Assembly: GCF_003386865.1 (NCBI RefSeq)
Contig: NZ_QTUA01000001.1
Coordinates: 248,001-312,000, forward strand
From: Calidifontibacter indicus
GTDB lineage: Bacteria > Actinomycetota > Actinomycetes > Actinomycetales > Dermatophilaceae
DNA length: 64,000 nt
Direction of reading: 5' to 3'
Part shown: positions 52,444 through 61,325 of the stretch, piece by piece
How positions within the stretch are numbered: position 1 is the first letter of the stretch
Layout of the letters: the number at the start of each line of letters is the position of its first letter
The notes under the pieces: generated by a model
What the model was told of the DNA's origin: nothing
Seen by the model: the letters and a program-made list of their open reading frames with translations, nothing else
Databases searched by the model: none
Program-made: the position numbers and the translations under genes

Positions 52444-52904
52444 CCGACCTCGGGCTGCGCCCGCTGCGGGTCGACGATGCCGCCGAAATGGCGGAGGTGC
52501 TCGCCGATCCGTCGTTGTACGAGTTCACCGGTGGCGAGCCGCCGAGCGTGGCCGACCTGGAGCGGCGGTACGCGGTGCAGACCCGCGGCCGTTCGGCCGA
52601 CGGCAGTGAGCAGTGGGTGAACGAGATCGTCGAAGTCGACGGGCGCGCCGTCGGTTACGTGCAAGCGACCATTCCGGCGGACGGCGCCACCGAGATCGCG
52701 TGGGTCATCGGCGCTCCGTTCCAAGACCGCGGGTACGCCCGGCAGGCGGCCCGGTTGCTGATCGAGCAGCTCGCCGACCGTGGGGTCACCGACGTCGTCG
52801 CACACATCCACCCCGACCACATCGCCTCCCAGCGCATCGCGGCCGCCCTGGGGATGGTCGCGACGCTCGTCGTCGTCGACGGCGAAACCCGCTGGACCAA
52901 CTGA
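52440..52904 (+). CDS. GNAT-family acetyltransferase (RimJ/RimL-like)
   Basis: The 154-aa protein has LGLRPLRVDDAAEMAEVLADPSLYEFTGGEPPS, the acetyl-CoA loop FQDRGYARQAARLLIEQL and HIHPDHIASQRIAAALGM, characteristic of the RimJ/RimL/Acetyltransf_3 group. GTG 52440 overlaps the methyltransferase stop (GTGA), so the two are co-translated. The substrate is not predictable. About 120 bases follow before the convergent MarR gene with nothing recognisable. Confidence 0.87.
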   Translation: MTDLGLRPLRVDDAAEMAEVLADPSLYEFTGGEPPSVADLERRYAVQTRGRSADGSEQWVNEIVEVDGRAVGYVQATIPADGATEIAWVIGAPFQDRGYARQAARLLIEQLADRGVTDVVAHIHPDHIASQRIAAALGMVATLVVVDGETRWTN

Positions 52905-53025
52905 GGGGGCACGGCTCGCCGAGCCTTCTGCGGTCCCCTGCGTTTCACGCCGCCAGACGTCCAGGCGGGGTCGGCGAACGACCCCGGGCGACGGCGCCCA
53001 CCTCTTGGGCACGACGCCCGGGTGC

Positions 53026-53520
53026 TCAGACTCCCCAGCCGGCGCCCGGCGGCACGTCATCGACCTGCGCCAACACCGTCTCGCCGATCTCCCGCAACTG
53101 GCACAGCTGCTGGTCCGACACCGCGTCGATGAGCAGTTCCCGCACCCGGCGGACGTGGTTCGGCGCGGCGCCGACCACCTTGGAGTAGCCCTCGTCGGTC
53201 AGGATGGCACGGGTGCGACGACCGGCGCCGGGCACCCGCTCGCGCGTCAGATAGCCCTGTCGTTCAAGCCGTTTCACACCGTGCGACAGCCGCGACAGCG
53301 ACGCCGAGGTGGCGGCCGCCAGGTCGCTCATCTGCATCGACCGGTCGTCCTGTTCGGACAGCACGGCGAGCGCCATGTACTCGAAAAGGCTGAGCCCCTC
53401 GTCCGCCTGCAGTTGCGCGTCGAGCGCGTTCGGCAGCTTCACGATGAGCGCGGCGGTGGCCAGCCAGGCCGCTCGCTCGTCCGGCGACAGCCACGGAACG
53501 TCCCCTGATTCCTGTGCCAT
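53026..53520 (-). CDS. MarR-family repressor of the DoxX/dioxygenase operon
   Basis: The 164-aa protein has a MarR winged helix: LFEYMALAVLSEQDDRSMQMSDLAAAT, recognition helix SASLSRLSHGVKRLERQGYLTRE and wing PGAGRRTRAILTDEG. I chose ATG 53520 because TACCCT lies 6 bases upstream on the minus strand, giving a leaderless mRNA, and the longer form would read through the promoter. Two identical 16-bp palindromes lie between it and the divergent DoxX gene, so it very likely represses both itself and that operon. Confidence 0.9.
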   Translation of the reverse strand: MAQESGDVPWLSPDERAAWLATAALIVKLPNALDAQLQADEGLSLFEYMALAVLSEQDDRSMQMSDLAAATSASLSRLSHGVKRLERQGYLTRERVPGAGRRTRAILTDEGYSKVVGAAPNHVRRVRELLIDAVSDQQLCQLREIGETVLAQVDDVPPGAGWGV

Positions 53521-53542
53521 GGAACAAGGGTAGCCACTCGGT

Positions 53543-53590
53543 ACTTGACACATCAAGTTCAACACATCAGACTTACTTGAAAGCTCAAGT
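53543..53590. promoter_or_regulatory. Paired MarR operators and divergent promoters
   Basis: ACTTGA-CACA-TCAAGT (53543-53558) and ACTTGA-AAGC-TCAAGT (53575-53590) have identical arms and centres 32 bases apart, about three helix turns. TTGACA (53545-53550), 17 bases and CAGACT (53568-53573) form the rightward promoter. TTGATG on the minus strand (53556-53551) with 18 bases to TACCCT forms the leftward one. Operator 1 covers both -35 boxes and operator 2 the rightward start site. Confidence 0.8.
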
Positions 53591-53612
53591 TGCTACCCGA
53601 AGAGGAAACTCC

Positions 53613-53984
53613 GTGAACGTCACTCTGTGGATCATCGCCATCGTGCTCGCCGTCGTCTTCCTGATGGCCGGCCTGGCCAAGGTGAGCCAGCCCAAGGAGA
53701 AGCTCGCCGAGAAGATGGGCTGGGTCGAGGACTGGTCGCCGAACGCAGTCAAGCTCATCGGCGCCGTCGAGATCCTCGGCGCGATCGGCCTGGTGCTTCC
53801 GGCCGCGACCGGCGTCGCGACCGTGCTCACCCCGCTGGCCGCCACGGGCCTCGCGATCGTGATGCTGCTCGCCGCCGTCGTGCACGCCCGCCGCAAGGAG
53901 CAGCAGCTCATCGGCGTCAACGTCGTGCTGCTGGTGCTCGCCGCGTTCGTCGCGGTGATGCGCTTCGGCCCGCAGGCTTTCTGA
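53613..53984 (+). CDS. DoxX-family membrane protein
   Basis: The 123-aa protein has four membrane helices (about 4-22, 45-62, 68-88 and 98-116) and the DoxX-like patterns FLMAGLAKVSQPKEKLAEKMGW and KLIGAVEILGAIGLVLPAATG. In Bacillus the DoxX member MhqP is part of a MarR-controlled quinone-stress regulon, which parallels this context. AGAGGA precedes GTG 53613 by 6 bases. It is followed after 39 bases by an extradiol dioxygenase gene. Confidence 0.88.
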   Translation: MNVTLWIIAIVLAVVFLMAGLAKVSQPKEKLAEKMGWVEDWSPNAVKLIGAVEILGAIGLVLPAATGVATVLTPLAATGLAIVMLLAAVVHARRKEQQLIGVNVVLLVLAAFVAVMRFGPQAF

Positions 53985-54023
53985 GCCGGGCCACATCCGA
54001 CTTCTCGCGAGAGGACGAACCCC

Positions 54024-54884
54024 ATGACCGACCCGTTCAACCCGACCCGTCCGGCCGGCGCGTATGACGACCTGCTCGCCCGAGTGCTGCCGCAGGCGAA
54101 GGCGCAGCGCGACTGGGAGCCGTCCGACGGACCGCTGCCCGCGCTGTTCGTCAGCCACGGCGCGCCGCCGACGCTCGACGACCCGCAGTGGCTGGACGAC
54201 CTGTTCGTGTGGGCGCAGACGATGCCGAAGCCGCGCGCGATCGTCGTGGTGTCGGCCCACTGGGAGAACGCTCCGCTGGCGATCTCGGCCTCCGACGCGG
54301 GCGCGCCGCTCTACTACGACTTCGGCGGCTTCCACCCGCGTTACTACACGCTGCAGTACCGCACCCCGGACGCCACCGCGCTCGCCCACCAGGTCGCCGG
54401 CACCCTCGCCGACACGACGCCGCTGCACCAGTACACGAACCGCGGGCTCGACCACGGCGCGTTCATCCCGCTGATGGCGATGTACCCGGCGGCCGATGTG
54501 CCGGTGGTTCAGTTGAGCATGCCGAGCCTCGACCCGGAGGCCCTGCTGAAGCTCGGCACCCGGCTGCGTTCGTTGCGTGAAGAAGGGGTGCTCGTGATCG
54601 GCTCGGGCTTCATGACGCACAGCTTCGAGGTGTTCCGCCGCCCCGAACTCAAGGGTCATCTGAGTGCGTTCGACACCTGGGCCGCCGACGCCGTCAAGCG
54701 CGGCGACGTCGACACCCTCGTCGACTACGTCAACAAGGCGCCAGGGGCGCACATCGCGCACCCTACCGCCGACCACTTCGTGCCGCTGCTGCTGACCCTC
54801 GGCGCCGGCGACCCCACGCAGGCCACCACCACGATCGACCGGATGGTGTTCGGCAACTCGATCAGGTCGCTCCAGGTCGCCTAA
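54024..54884 (+). CDS. LigB-superfamily extradiol dioxygenase (DODA/YgiD-like)
   Basis: The 286-aa protein has the LigB/DODA metal-site pattern: ALFVSHGAPPTLDD, AIVVVSAHWEN, YDFGGFHPRYY and RGLDHGAFIPLMAMYP, which supply three His and an acidic residue. Members cleave catechols or DOPA-type diols. Together with the MarR repressor and DoxX protein this suggests detoxification of catechols or quinones. GAGAGGA precedes ATG 54024. A 12-bp-plus terminator stem follows the stop. Confidence 0.9.
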   Translation: MTDPFNPTRPAGAYDDLLARVLPQAKAQRDWEPSDGPLPALFVSHGAPPTLDDPQWLDDLFVWAQTMPKPRAIVVVSAHWENAPLAISASDAGAPLYYDFGGFHPRYYTLQYRTPDATALAHQVAGTLADTTPLHQYTNRGLDHGAFIPLMAMYPAADVPVVQLSMPSLDPEALLKLGTRLRSLREEGVLVIGSGFMTHSFEVFRRPELKGHLSAFDTWAADAVKRGDVDTLVDYVNKAPGAHIAHPTADHFVPLLLTLGAGDPTQATTTIDRMVFGNSIRSLQVA

Positions 54885-54906
54885 GCGACACCCAAATTCA
54901 CGAAGG

Positions 54907-54940
54907 ATCGGCGCGGCAGGTGACCACTTGCCGCGCCGAT
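54907..54940 (+). terminator. Intrinsic terminator of the DoxX/dioxygenase operon
   Basis: ATCGGCGCGGCA (54907-54918) pairs perfectly with TGCCGCGCCGAT (54929-54940), continuing inward by GGTG/CACT with one G-T pair, and is followed by TTCGT. Confidence 0.8.
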
Positions 54941-55260
54941 TTCGTACGCCCGGGAGTCATAGGGTCGGACGGTGGCCGACGACGGACGCGGCACCGACAC
55001 CCGTGTCGACGACCGAGGGCGCACCGTTCGCAAACCGGTGATGCCACCGCCGACATCCGGTTCACCGATCCCAGCAGCGCGCCCCGACTGCCCGACGGGC
55101 GGCGACCTGAACGTCTTCCCCCGGTCGACCATCGTCGGATCGCGATCACCGGCCACGGCTACCACCTGTGGGTGCTGAGCGCCGGCGCGAGCTAGCCGGC
55201 CACGGGCTCACCCGCCGAAGCGCGCCACCAACGCGTCGATGGTGCAACGCGAGTGTCGCC
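54941..55260. other. Non-coding or remnant region left of the lipoprotein gene
   Basis: Roughly 320 bases without a supported gene. One forward frame ends with HRRIAITGHGYHLWVLSAGAS and TAG at 55194-55196, which resembles the last strand of an alpha-amylase-family or similar carbohydrate enzyme, so this may be a gene remnant. The 35-bp duplicate of the GH3 3' end lies at 55207-55241. Confidence 0.3.
55207..55241 (-). repeat. 35-bp direct repeat: distal copy of GH3 gene 3' end
   Basis: This is identical to 55905-55939, which covers the last ~11 codons and the stop of the GH3 gene (IDALVARFGG then TGA). The two copies flank the lipoprotein gene 55261-55878 in direct orientation. Confidence 0.92.
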
Positions 55261-55878
55261 TCAGGTGTCGTACTCGTATCCGTCCCACGGTTCGTAGTAG
55301 CAAATGAAGTCGCCGGGCTCGATGTTGATCGAGTCGACACCGTCGAACGAATTGAACCGCCAGCCGAAGATGACGCCGTCCACCTCGGTCAGGAACGGCG
55401 CGACGGTGATGGGTTCGAGTTTGTAATCACCGAGCTCACGCAGCCGCGACTTCACCTGGTCAGCACCGGCCGGTGCGGCCTGTCCAGGGGGAACATCAGT
55501 GGGGTGGTCCGCCCGATCAGCCTTCACCTCGGCAAAGGATCCATCTGCATTCCAGAGGAACAGTCCCACGAAAGCGGCGCCGTCTGGCACGAACAGTTCG
55601 TCGCTGAGGAAGAACTTGCGACCGTCGCCGGCGGTGCCGGCATAGGGCACGTGGTAGTCGTCGGGCCTGATCGTGATCCGCGCCGGGGCTCCTGGCATTG
55701 CGATTGCTCCTTGGGTCGAAGAACCGGTTGCTCCGGTCACGGTCGCCTGCGGGGTTTGCGTGACGGACGCGGGTGCCTTCTCACGTCGGCGCGGCACACT
55801 ACACGCCACGAGAAGACCGCCACCGATCAGCCCGGCCAGCGCACGGCGCCTGACGGCGGGTCGCGACACGGAAGGCAT
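55261..55878 (-). CDS. Lipoprotein of unknown function
   Basis: The 205-aa protein has a twin-basic N-terminus (RPAVRRRALAGLIGGGLLVAC) with the lipobox LVAC and Cys at 26, a Thr/Ser/Ala/Pro-rich linker, then an exported domain with ITIRPDDYHVPYAGTAGDGRKFFLSDE and a C-terminal acidic/aromatic stretch GDFICYYEPWDGYEYDT. I do not recognise the domain. The gene is bracketed by 35-bp direct repeats of the neighbouring GH3 gene end, as if inserted there. Confidence 0.8.
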   Translation of the reverse strand: MPSVSRPAVRRRALAGLIGGGLLVACSVPRRREKAPASVTQTPQATVTGATGSSTQGAIAMPGAPARITIRPDDYHVPYAGTAGDGRKFFLSDELFVPDGAAFVGLFLWNADGSFAEVKADRADHPTDVPPGQAAPAGADQVKSRLRELGDYKLEPITVAPFLTEVDGVIFGWRFNSFDGVDSINIEPGDFICYYEPWDGYEYDT

Positions 55879-55904
55879 GGCTCATCCAAACACGCACCGG
55901 CCGC

Positions 55905-55939
55905 CTCACCCGCCGAAGCGCGCCACCAACGCGTCGATG
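55905..55939 (-). repeat. 35-bp direct repeat: proximal copy inside GH3 gene 3' end
   Basis: This copy includes the functional stop codon of the GH3 gene (TGA, minus strand, 55908-55906). It pairs with 55207-55241. Confidence 0.92.
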
Positions 55940-58189
55940 TCATCCAACGAGATGGCGTCGCTCATCCCCATCACCGGCACCTTCACCAGCGGCAGCGACC
56001 CGAGGAACGACGCCATCATCTGGTCACCGTCCTCGCCGTCGAGCAGCGCACCGAACTCACCCATCGCCGCACGCACCACCGGACCGGCCTCGGGGTGTCC
56101 GACCCATTCGCTGATCGTCGAGTGGGCAGTGAGCGGGGCATGCAGCGGCGGCGCGTCGAGTTCGACGGTGGTCGTCAACGGGAGGTCGCGCGACGACGCA
56201 CCGACCGACACGACGAGCGGGCCGGGCTCGACGACCCACCCGTGCACGCGCACATCCCAGTGACTCAGCTCGCGGCAAGTCAGCGCGAAGTCGACGGTCC
56301 GCGACTGCCCGGCGGCCAGCTCGACCCGCTCGAAGCCGCGCAACTCCCGGGGCGGCCGGGCCACCACGGACGAGGGTCGGCCAAGGTAGAGCTGTGGCAC
56401 GGCGACGCCGTCGCGATCGCCGGTGTTCGTCACGACCACCGAGGCACGGACTGCGACATCATCGGCGTCCGTGGACGCCGTGATCGGCTCGGCCGTAACC
56501 GAAAGGTCGGTGAAGGCGAAGGTCGTGTAGGTCAGGCCGTGCCCGAACGGGTAGGCGACCTCGGCGTCCATCGCGTCGAGCCCGCGGTAGCCGATGTTCA
56601 GCCGCTCGCCGTAGTGCACCGAACCCTGCTCTCCGGGGAAGTTGAGCTGGGCCGGAATCACTGAGCCGCAGCGGGATCGACTCCGCCAATCTTCCGGACG
56701 GCGAGACCTCACCGAAGAGCAGGTCGACGGCGGCACTGCCGCCGGCCTGCCCGCCGAGCCAGAGTTCGAGGATGGCGTCGGCATCGCGCTCGAGCGCCGA
56801 GACCTCTACCGACGAGCCGTTCGAGAGCAGCACCACGACCCGGTCGGCGACCTCGGCAACGGCACGCAGCAGTGCGGTGTGGCTCTCGGGCAGGTCGAGG
56901 TGGCGGCGGTCGTAGCCCTCGGATTCGTCTTCGCCGGGAAGCCCGAGGAACAACACAGCGGTTCGCCCGCGGACCAACTCGACTGCCTGGGAGCGAAGTT
57001 CGTCGTCGGGCTGCTCCTGCGGGGCGCCGGCAAGGCGATAACCCGGTGCGAACGGCAGGTCGAGCCCCCGCTCGGTCAGCGCATCGAGCGCACTGACCAA
57101 CCGCGTCGGGTTGACCTGCGACGACCCGGCGCCCTGGTAGCGGGGCGTGCGCGCCATCTCGCCCACGACGACGACGTCTGCAGCAGCGGCAGCATCGAGC
57201 GGCAACACACCGCCGTCGTTCTTCAACAGCACTGCCGTGCGGGTGGCAACCTCCCGGGCCAGCGCGTGGTCGGCGTCGGCGTCGAACGACTGATCAGACT
57301 GTGCGGCAACGGCTTTCGCCACCAACTCGAGCACCCGCGTCACTGCCCGGTCGAGATCGGCTTCGGCCAGATCACCCGAGCGCACCGCGTCGACGATGCG
57401 TGCGTCGTTGATGCCACCCGACGACGGCATCTCCAGGTCGAGCCCGGCGGCCACGCCGGCGACCCGATCGTCGACCGCGCCCCAGTCGGAGACGACCAAC
57501 CCGTCGTAACCCCATTCGTCGCGCAGCAGTTCGGTGAGCAGCCAGCGGTGCTGCGAGGCGTACGTGCCGTTGATCCGGTTGTACGAGCACATCACCGTCC
57601 ACGGCTTAGCCCGGGTGACGACCTTCTCGAACGCCGGCAGGTAGATCTCGCGCAGCGTCCGCTCGTCGACCACAGCGTCGACCCGCATCCGATCGGTCTC
57701 CTGGTTGTTGACGGCGAAGTGCTTCAGCGAGGTGCCGACGCCGCGCGACTGCACACCCTCCACCATCGGCGCGGCAAGCTCACCCGCGAGGTAGGGGTCT
57801 TCGGCGAAGTACTCGAAATTGCGCCCGCACAACGGACTTCGCTTCATGTTGATGCCAGGACCGAGCACCACCGCGACGTCGTTGGCCTGCGCCTCGGCGC
57901 CGAGTGCCTCGCCCACCCGGCGCAACAGGTCGCGGTCCCAGGTCGACCCGAGGCCCGCCGCCGACGGAAAGCAGGTGGCCGGCACCGAGTCGTTGAGCCC
58001 GAGGTGGTCGGACTCCCCCGCCTGCTTGCGCAACCCGTGCGGGCCGTCGGTCAGCATGATCGCCGGAATGCCGAGACGATCGATGCCTTGGGTGTGCCAG
58101 AAGTCGGAGCCCGAACACAGCGACGCCTTCTCCTCGAGCGTCAACCGGGCGACGAGCGCAGAAATGTCGGACGAAGCGAACTCGGTCAT
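55906..58189 (-). pseudogene. GH3 beta-glucosidase gene with +1 frameshift
   Basis: From ATG 58189 the reading shows a GH3 N-terminal barrel (LTDGPHGLRKQ, LKHFAVNNQETDR, and the nucleophile Asp in YDGLVVSDWGAV near residue 226), then the GH3 C-terminal sandwich (GAGSSQVNPTR). At PSGRLAESIPLRLSDS the frame breaks. The family sequence PAQLNFPGEQGSVHYGERLNIGYRG continues in the other frame through the Fn3-like domain to TGA at 55906. The total of 2284 bases is 3n+1, so one extra base in the GGGCCGG stretch at 56649-56655 explains it. It is either a recent pseudogene or a sequencing error. Intact, it would be a ~760-aa beta-glucosidase-type enzyme. Confidence 0.85.
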
Positions 58190-58332
58190 GGGCGGAGCAC
58201 CTTTGCGAAGTCGGGCGGTTCGATGCCGTCCCCCGACCGTAGCCGCGCAGCCGCACCGCACTCAAAGGCGCCACACCTGCAGACCGCGTACCCAACCTGG
58301 CGGGTCAGTACACCTAGCCCTCTCGGCGGGCG

Positions 58333-58363
58333 TTACCGCACGAGCAGGCAGAACGGGTGGCCG
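58333..58363 (-). repeat. 31-bp direct repeat: distal copy of VOC gene 3' end
   Basis: Identical to 60708-60738, the last ~9 codons plus TAA stop of the VOC gene. The copies flank the copper-ATPase gene in direct orientation. The rest of 58190-58404 shows no gene. Confidence 0.92.
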
Positions 58364-58404
58364 ACCGTCTCACGTGGGTGCGGGATTCCCACGTTCGGAC
58401 GCCG

Positions 58405-60646
58405 TCACAGCGGTTGGCGCCGCAGGCGCAGCGCATTGGTGATGACACTGACGCTCGACAACGCCATGGCGGCCGCGGCGATGACCGGCGACAACAAGAT
58501 GCCGAAGGTCGGGTACAGCGCGCCGGCGGCGAGCGGGATGCCGAGGGCGTTGTAGACGAAGGCGAAGAAGAGGTTCTGCCGGATGTTCGACATCGTCATC
58601 TGCGACAGGCGACGCGCCCGGACGATGCCGGTCAGGTCGCCTTCGAGCAGCGTGACCCCGGCGCTATCCATCGCGACGTCGGTGCCCGAACCCATGGCGA
58701 TGCCGACATCGGCGGCGGCCAACGCGGGTGCGTCGTTGACCCCGTCGCCGGCCATCGCCACCACCCGCCCCTCCTCACGCAGGGTGCGCACGATGTCGCT
58801 CTTGTCGTCGGGCAGCACCTCGGCCTCGACCCGATCGATACCGAGCCGTTCGGCCACCGCCTGCGCCGTCGCCCGGTTGTCGCCGGTGAGCATGACGATC
58901 TCGATGCCGTTGTCGCGCAACGCCGTCAGCGCCTGCGGGGTGGTCTCCTTCACCGGGTCGGCGATCGCCAACAGCCCGGCCGCCCGCCCGTCGACGCCGA
59001 CGTGGATCGCGGTCGCGCCCTGCGTGCCGAACTCCTCGGCGCGAGCTGCGAGCGCGGAGGTGTCGATGCCCTCGGAGGCGAGGTAGGTGCTGCTGCCGAG
59101 CACCACTCGGTGTCCGTCGACCGTGCCCGACACGCCGCGTCCGACGGGTGAGTCGAAGTCGCTCACCTCCGCAATCCTCAGGCCGCGTTCGAGGGCATGG
59201 TCGACGATCGCCAGGGCGAGCGGATGCTCCGAGGCGCGCTCGACGCCGGCGGCAAGCCCCGACAACTCGTCGTCGGAGTAGCCCTCCCGCGTCACAACCG
59301 CGATGACGGACGGGTGTCCCTGGGTGAGTGTTCCGGTCTTGTCCACGACGAGCGTGTCGACCTTCTCCAACCGCTCGAGCGCCTCGGCGTTCTTGATGAG
59401 CACGCCCAGCCCGGCGCCGCGTCCGACACCCACCATGATCGACATCGGCGTGGCCAGCCCGAGCGCGCACGGGCAGGCGATGATCAGCACGGCCACGGCA
59501 GCGATGAGAGCGTGGGCGAACCGTGGCTGCGGGCCGACGGCCGCCCAGACCGCAAACGTGACGACGGCGATCCCGATGACGATCGGCACGAAGACGCCGG
59601 CCACCTTGTCGGCCGTGCGCTGGATGGGTGCACGGGAGCGTTGCGCATCGGCGACCATGGTCACGATGCGCGACAGCATCGTGTCGCGACCGACCTTCTC
59701 GGCCCCTATCACCAGCGCGCCGCTGCCGTTGACAGTGCCGCCGACGACGACGTCGCCCGACGTCTTGGTCACCGGCATCGACTCGCCGGTCACCAACGAC
59801 TCGTCGACCGACGACCGTCCGTCGTCAACCGTCCCGTCGACCGGCACCGCCTCGCCCGGCCGCACCCGCAACCGGTCGCCGATGCGCACCTGCTCCAACG
59901 GGACCTCCTCGTCGGAACCGTCCGCCCGGATGCGAAGGGCCGTCTTCGGGGTGAGGTCGAGCAGGGCCTTGATCGCACCGGACGTCTGCTCTCGGGCTCG
60001 CAGTTCGAGCACCTGGCCGAGCAGCACCAGGGTGGTGATCACCGCGGCCGCCTCGAAGTAGACGTCGACGGTGCCGTCGTCGCCACGGAACGATGCGGGG
60101 AACACGCCCGGGGCCAGCGCAGCCACCATGCTGAACAGCCACGCGATGCCGGTGCCCATCGCGATCAACGTGAACATGTTCAGGCTCCGGTTGCGCACCG
60201 ACTGCCAGCCCCGCACGAAGAACGGCCACCCGGCCCACAGCACCACCGGTGTGGCGAGCACGAGTTGCACCCAGATCGACACCTTCGCCGGGATGCGGTC
60301 GTGTACCGCCAGGGATGAAGTGGCGGCCCATCTCGATCACGAACACCGGGATCGTTAGGGCGGTCGCGACCTTGAATCGCCTTGTCATGTCGAGCAGTTC
60401 GGGGCTGGGACCGCTGTCGGCGGTCACCAGCACCGGCTCGAGCGCCATCCCGCAGATGGGGCACGATCCCGGACCCGGCCGCCGGATCTCCGGGTGCATC
60501 GGGCAGGTCCACTCGGACGCGTCGGGGTCGGTGTTGCTCGATCCGGAGTGCGAGTGGTGGGCGGATTCCGTTGCGGGATGCGCCTGCTGATGCTCCGGCA
60601 TGTGGCCGGGGTGGTGCTCGTCGTGGTGGTCGTGCTCGTCACCCAT
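58405..60646 (-). pseudogene. copA: Copper-transporting P1B-type ATPase gene with +1 frameshift
   Basis: From ATG 60646 come a His-rich tail ([20 protein letters not shown]), a heavy-metal-binding module [21 protein letters not shown] and helix 1 ([19 protein letters not shown]). The frame then shifts. From [19 protein letters not shown] onward the second frame gives the rest: TGES, the CPC metal site [26 protein letters not shown] and [16 protein letters not shown]. The total of 2242 bases is 3n+1. One extra base near 60299-60311 accounts for the split. Corrected, it is a ~746-aa Cu+ export ATPase. A GTG at 60282 could start the downstream part but would lack helix 1. GAAGGAG precedes ATG 60646. 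Confidence 0.85.
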
Positions 60647-60707
60647 GAACGCTCCTTCGCAGCCGTTGTCCTGCCCGCGGCAGGTCGAGGAACCAACCCT
60701 CCCAGGA

Positions 60708-60738
60708 TTACCGCACGAGCAGGCAGAACGGGTGGCCG
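60708..60738 (-). repeat. 31-bp direct repeat: proximal copy inside VOC gene 3' end
   Basis: This contains the TAA stop (60710-60708) and the terminal codons (HPFCLLVR) of the VOC gene. It pairs with 58333-58363. Confidence 0.92.
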
Positions 60739-61118
60739 GCCGGGTCGGCGATCACGTAGAGCGGCTCCTCACCGTCCTGCGACCGGTCGTGCAGCACCTT
60801 CGCACCGAGCTGCTCGGCTCGGGCGCGGTGCCTTTCGAGCTCCTCCACCGAGGTCACCGCGAAGTCCTGGTGCAGCTGCATCGGCACCTGCTCCGACGGC
60901 CAGGTCGGCGCGGTCGTGTCCGCCTTCTGTTGGATGGCCATGACCCGGTTGCCGGCATCGTCGACCAGCACCAGCCAGTCGGCGTCATCGGGGCCGTCGG
61001 TCGGCGGTTCATCACCCTCGCGGTAACGCACGCCGAGCAGTTGCCGGTAGAACTCCGCGAGCCCGCGGCAGTCGCGGGTGTCGATCGCGGTGTGCAGGAG
61101 CACCGGGTGGTCGGCCAT
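60708..61118 (-). CDS. VOC/glyoxalase-like protein
   Basis: The 136-aa single-repeat-pair VOC protein begins [26 protein letters not shown] and ends with [17 protein letters not shown], the usual Glyoxalase_6-type arrangement. The metal ligands are only partly conserved, so catalytic activity is uncertain. A 28-codon reading frame ends 3 bases upstream of its ATG. Its 3' end is the source of the 31-bp duplicate beyond copA. Confidence 0.87.
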   Translation of the reverse strand: MADHPVLLHTAIDTRDCRGLAEFYRQLLGVRYREGDEPPTDGPDDADWLVLVDDAGNRVMAIQQKADTTAPTWPSEQVPMQLHQDFAVTSVEELERHRARAEQLGAKVLHDRSQDGEEPLYVIADPAGHPFCLLVR

Positions 61119-61121
61119 CGC

Positions 61122-61208
61122 TCACCCCTGCGCACGGCGGGTGAAGGTGACGTGGATCGTGCCGCACTCGGCGATATCGATGTTCAGATCGACGCGCACG
61201 CGGGTCAT
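61122..61208 (-). CDS. 28-residue small protein or leader peptide upstream of VOC gene
   Basis: ATG 61208 has GGAAGGA 8 bases upstream and encodes MTRVRVDLNIDIAECGTI then HVTFTRRAQG with TGA at 61124-61122, three bases before the VOC ATG. The ribosome binding site and tight spacing suggest translation and coupling. The strand-like sequence could instead be the end of a degraded gene. No family is recognised. Confidence 0.4.
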   Translation of the reverse strand: MTRVRVDLNIDIAECGTIHVTFTRRAQG

Positions 61209-61325
61209 GTCGGCGGTCCTTCCGGTGGTCGGTGGGCTTGGTCCGATCATCGCGCACATTGCGGACGGTGCTCGTCCGCAAGCCGTGGTCGGATCGGTGC
61301 ACCTACATCGAGGGAGGACTTCGCC

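Noticed and set aside
54920-55195. 91-codon forward frame as a real gene
   Set aside because: It begins inside the terminator stem of the dioxygenase operon; only its last ~25 residues look protein-like, so I treat it at most as a remnant.
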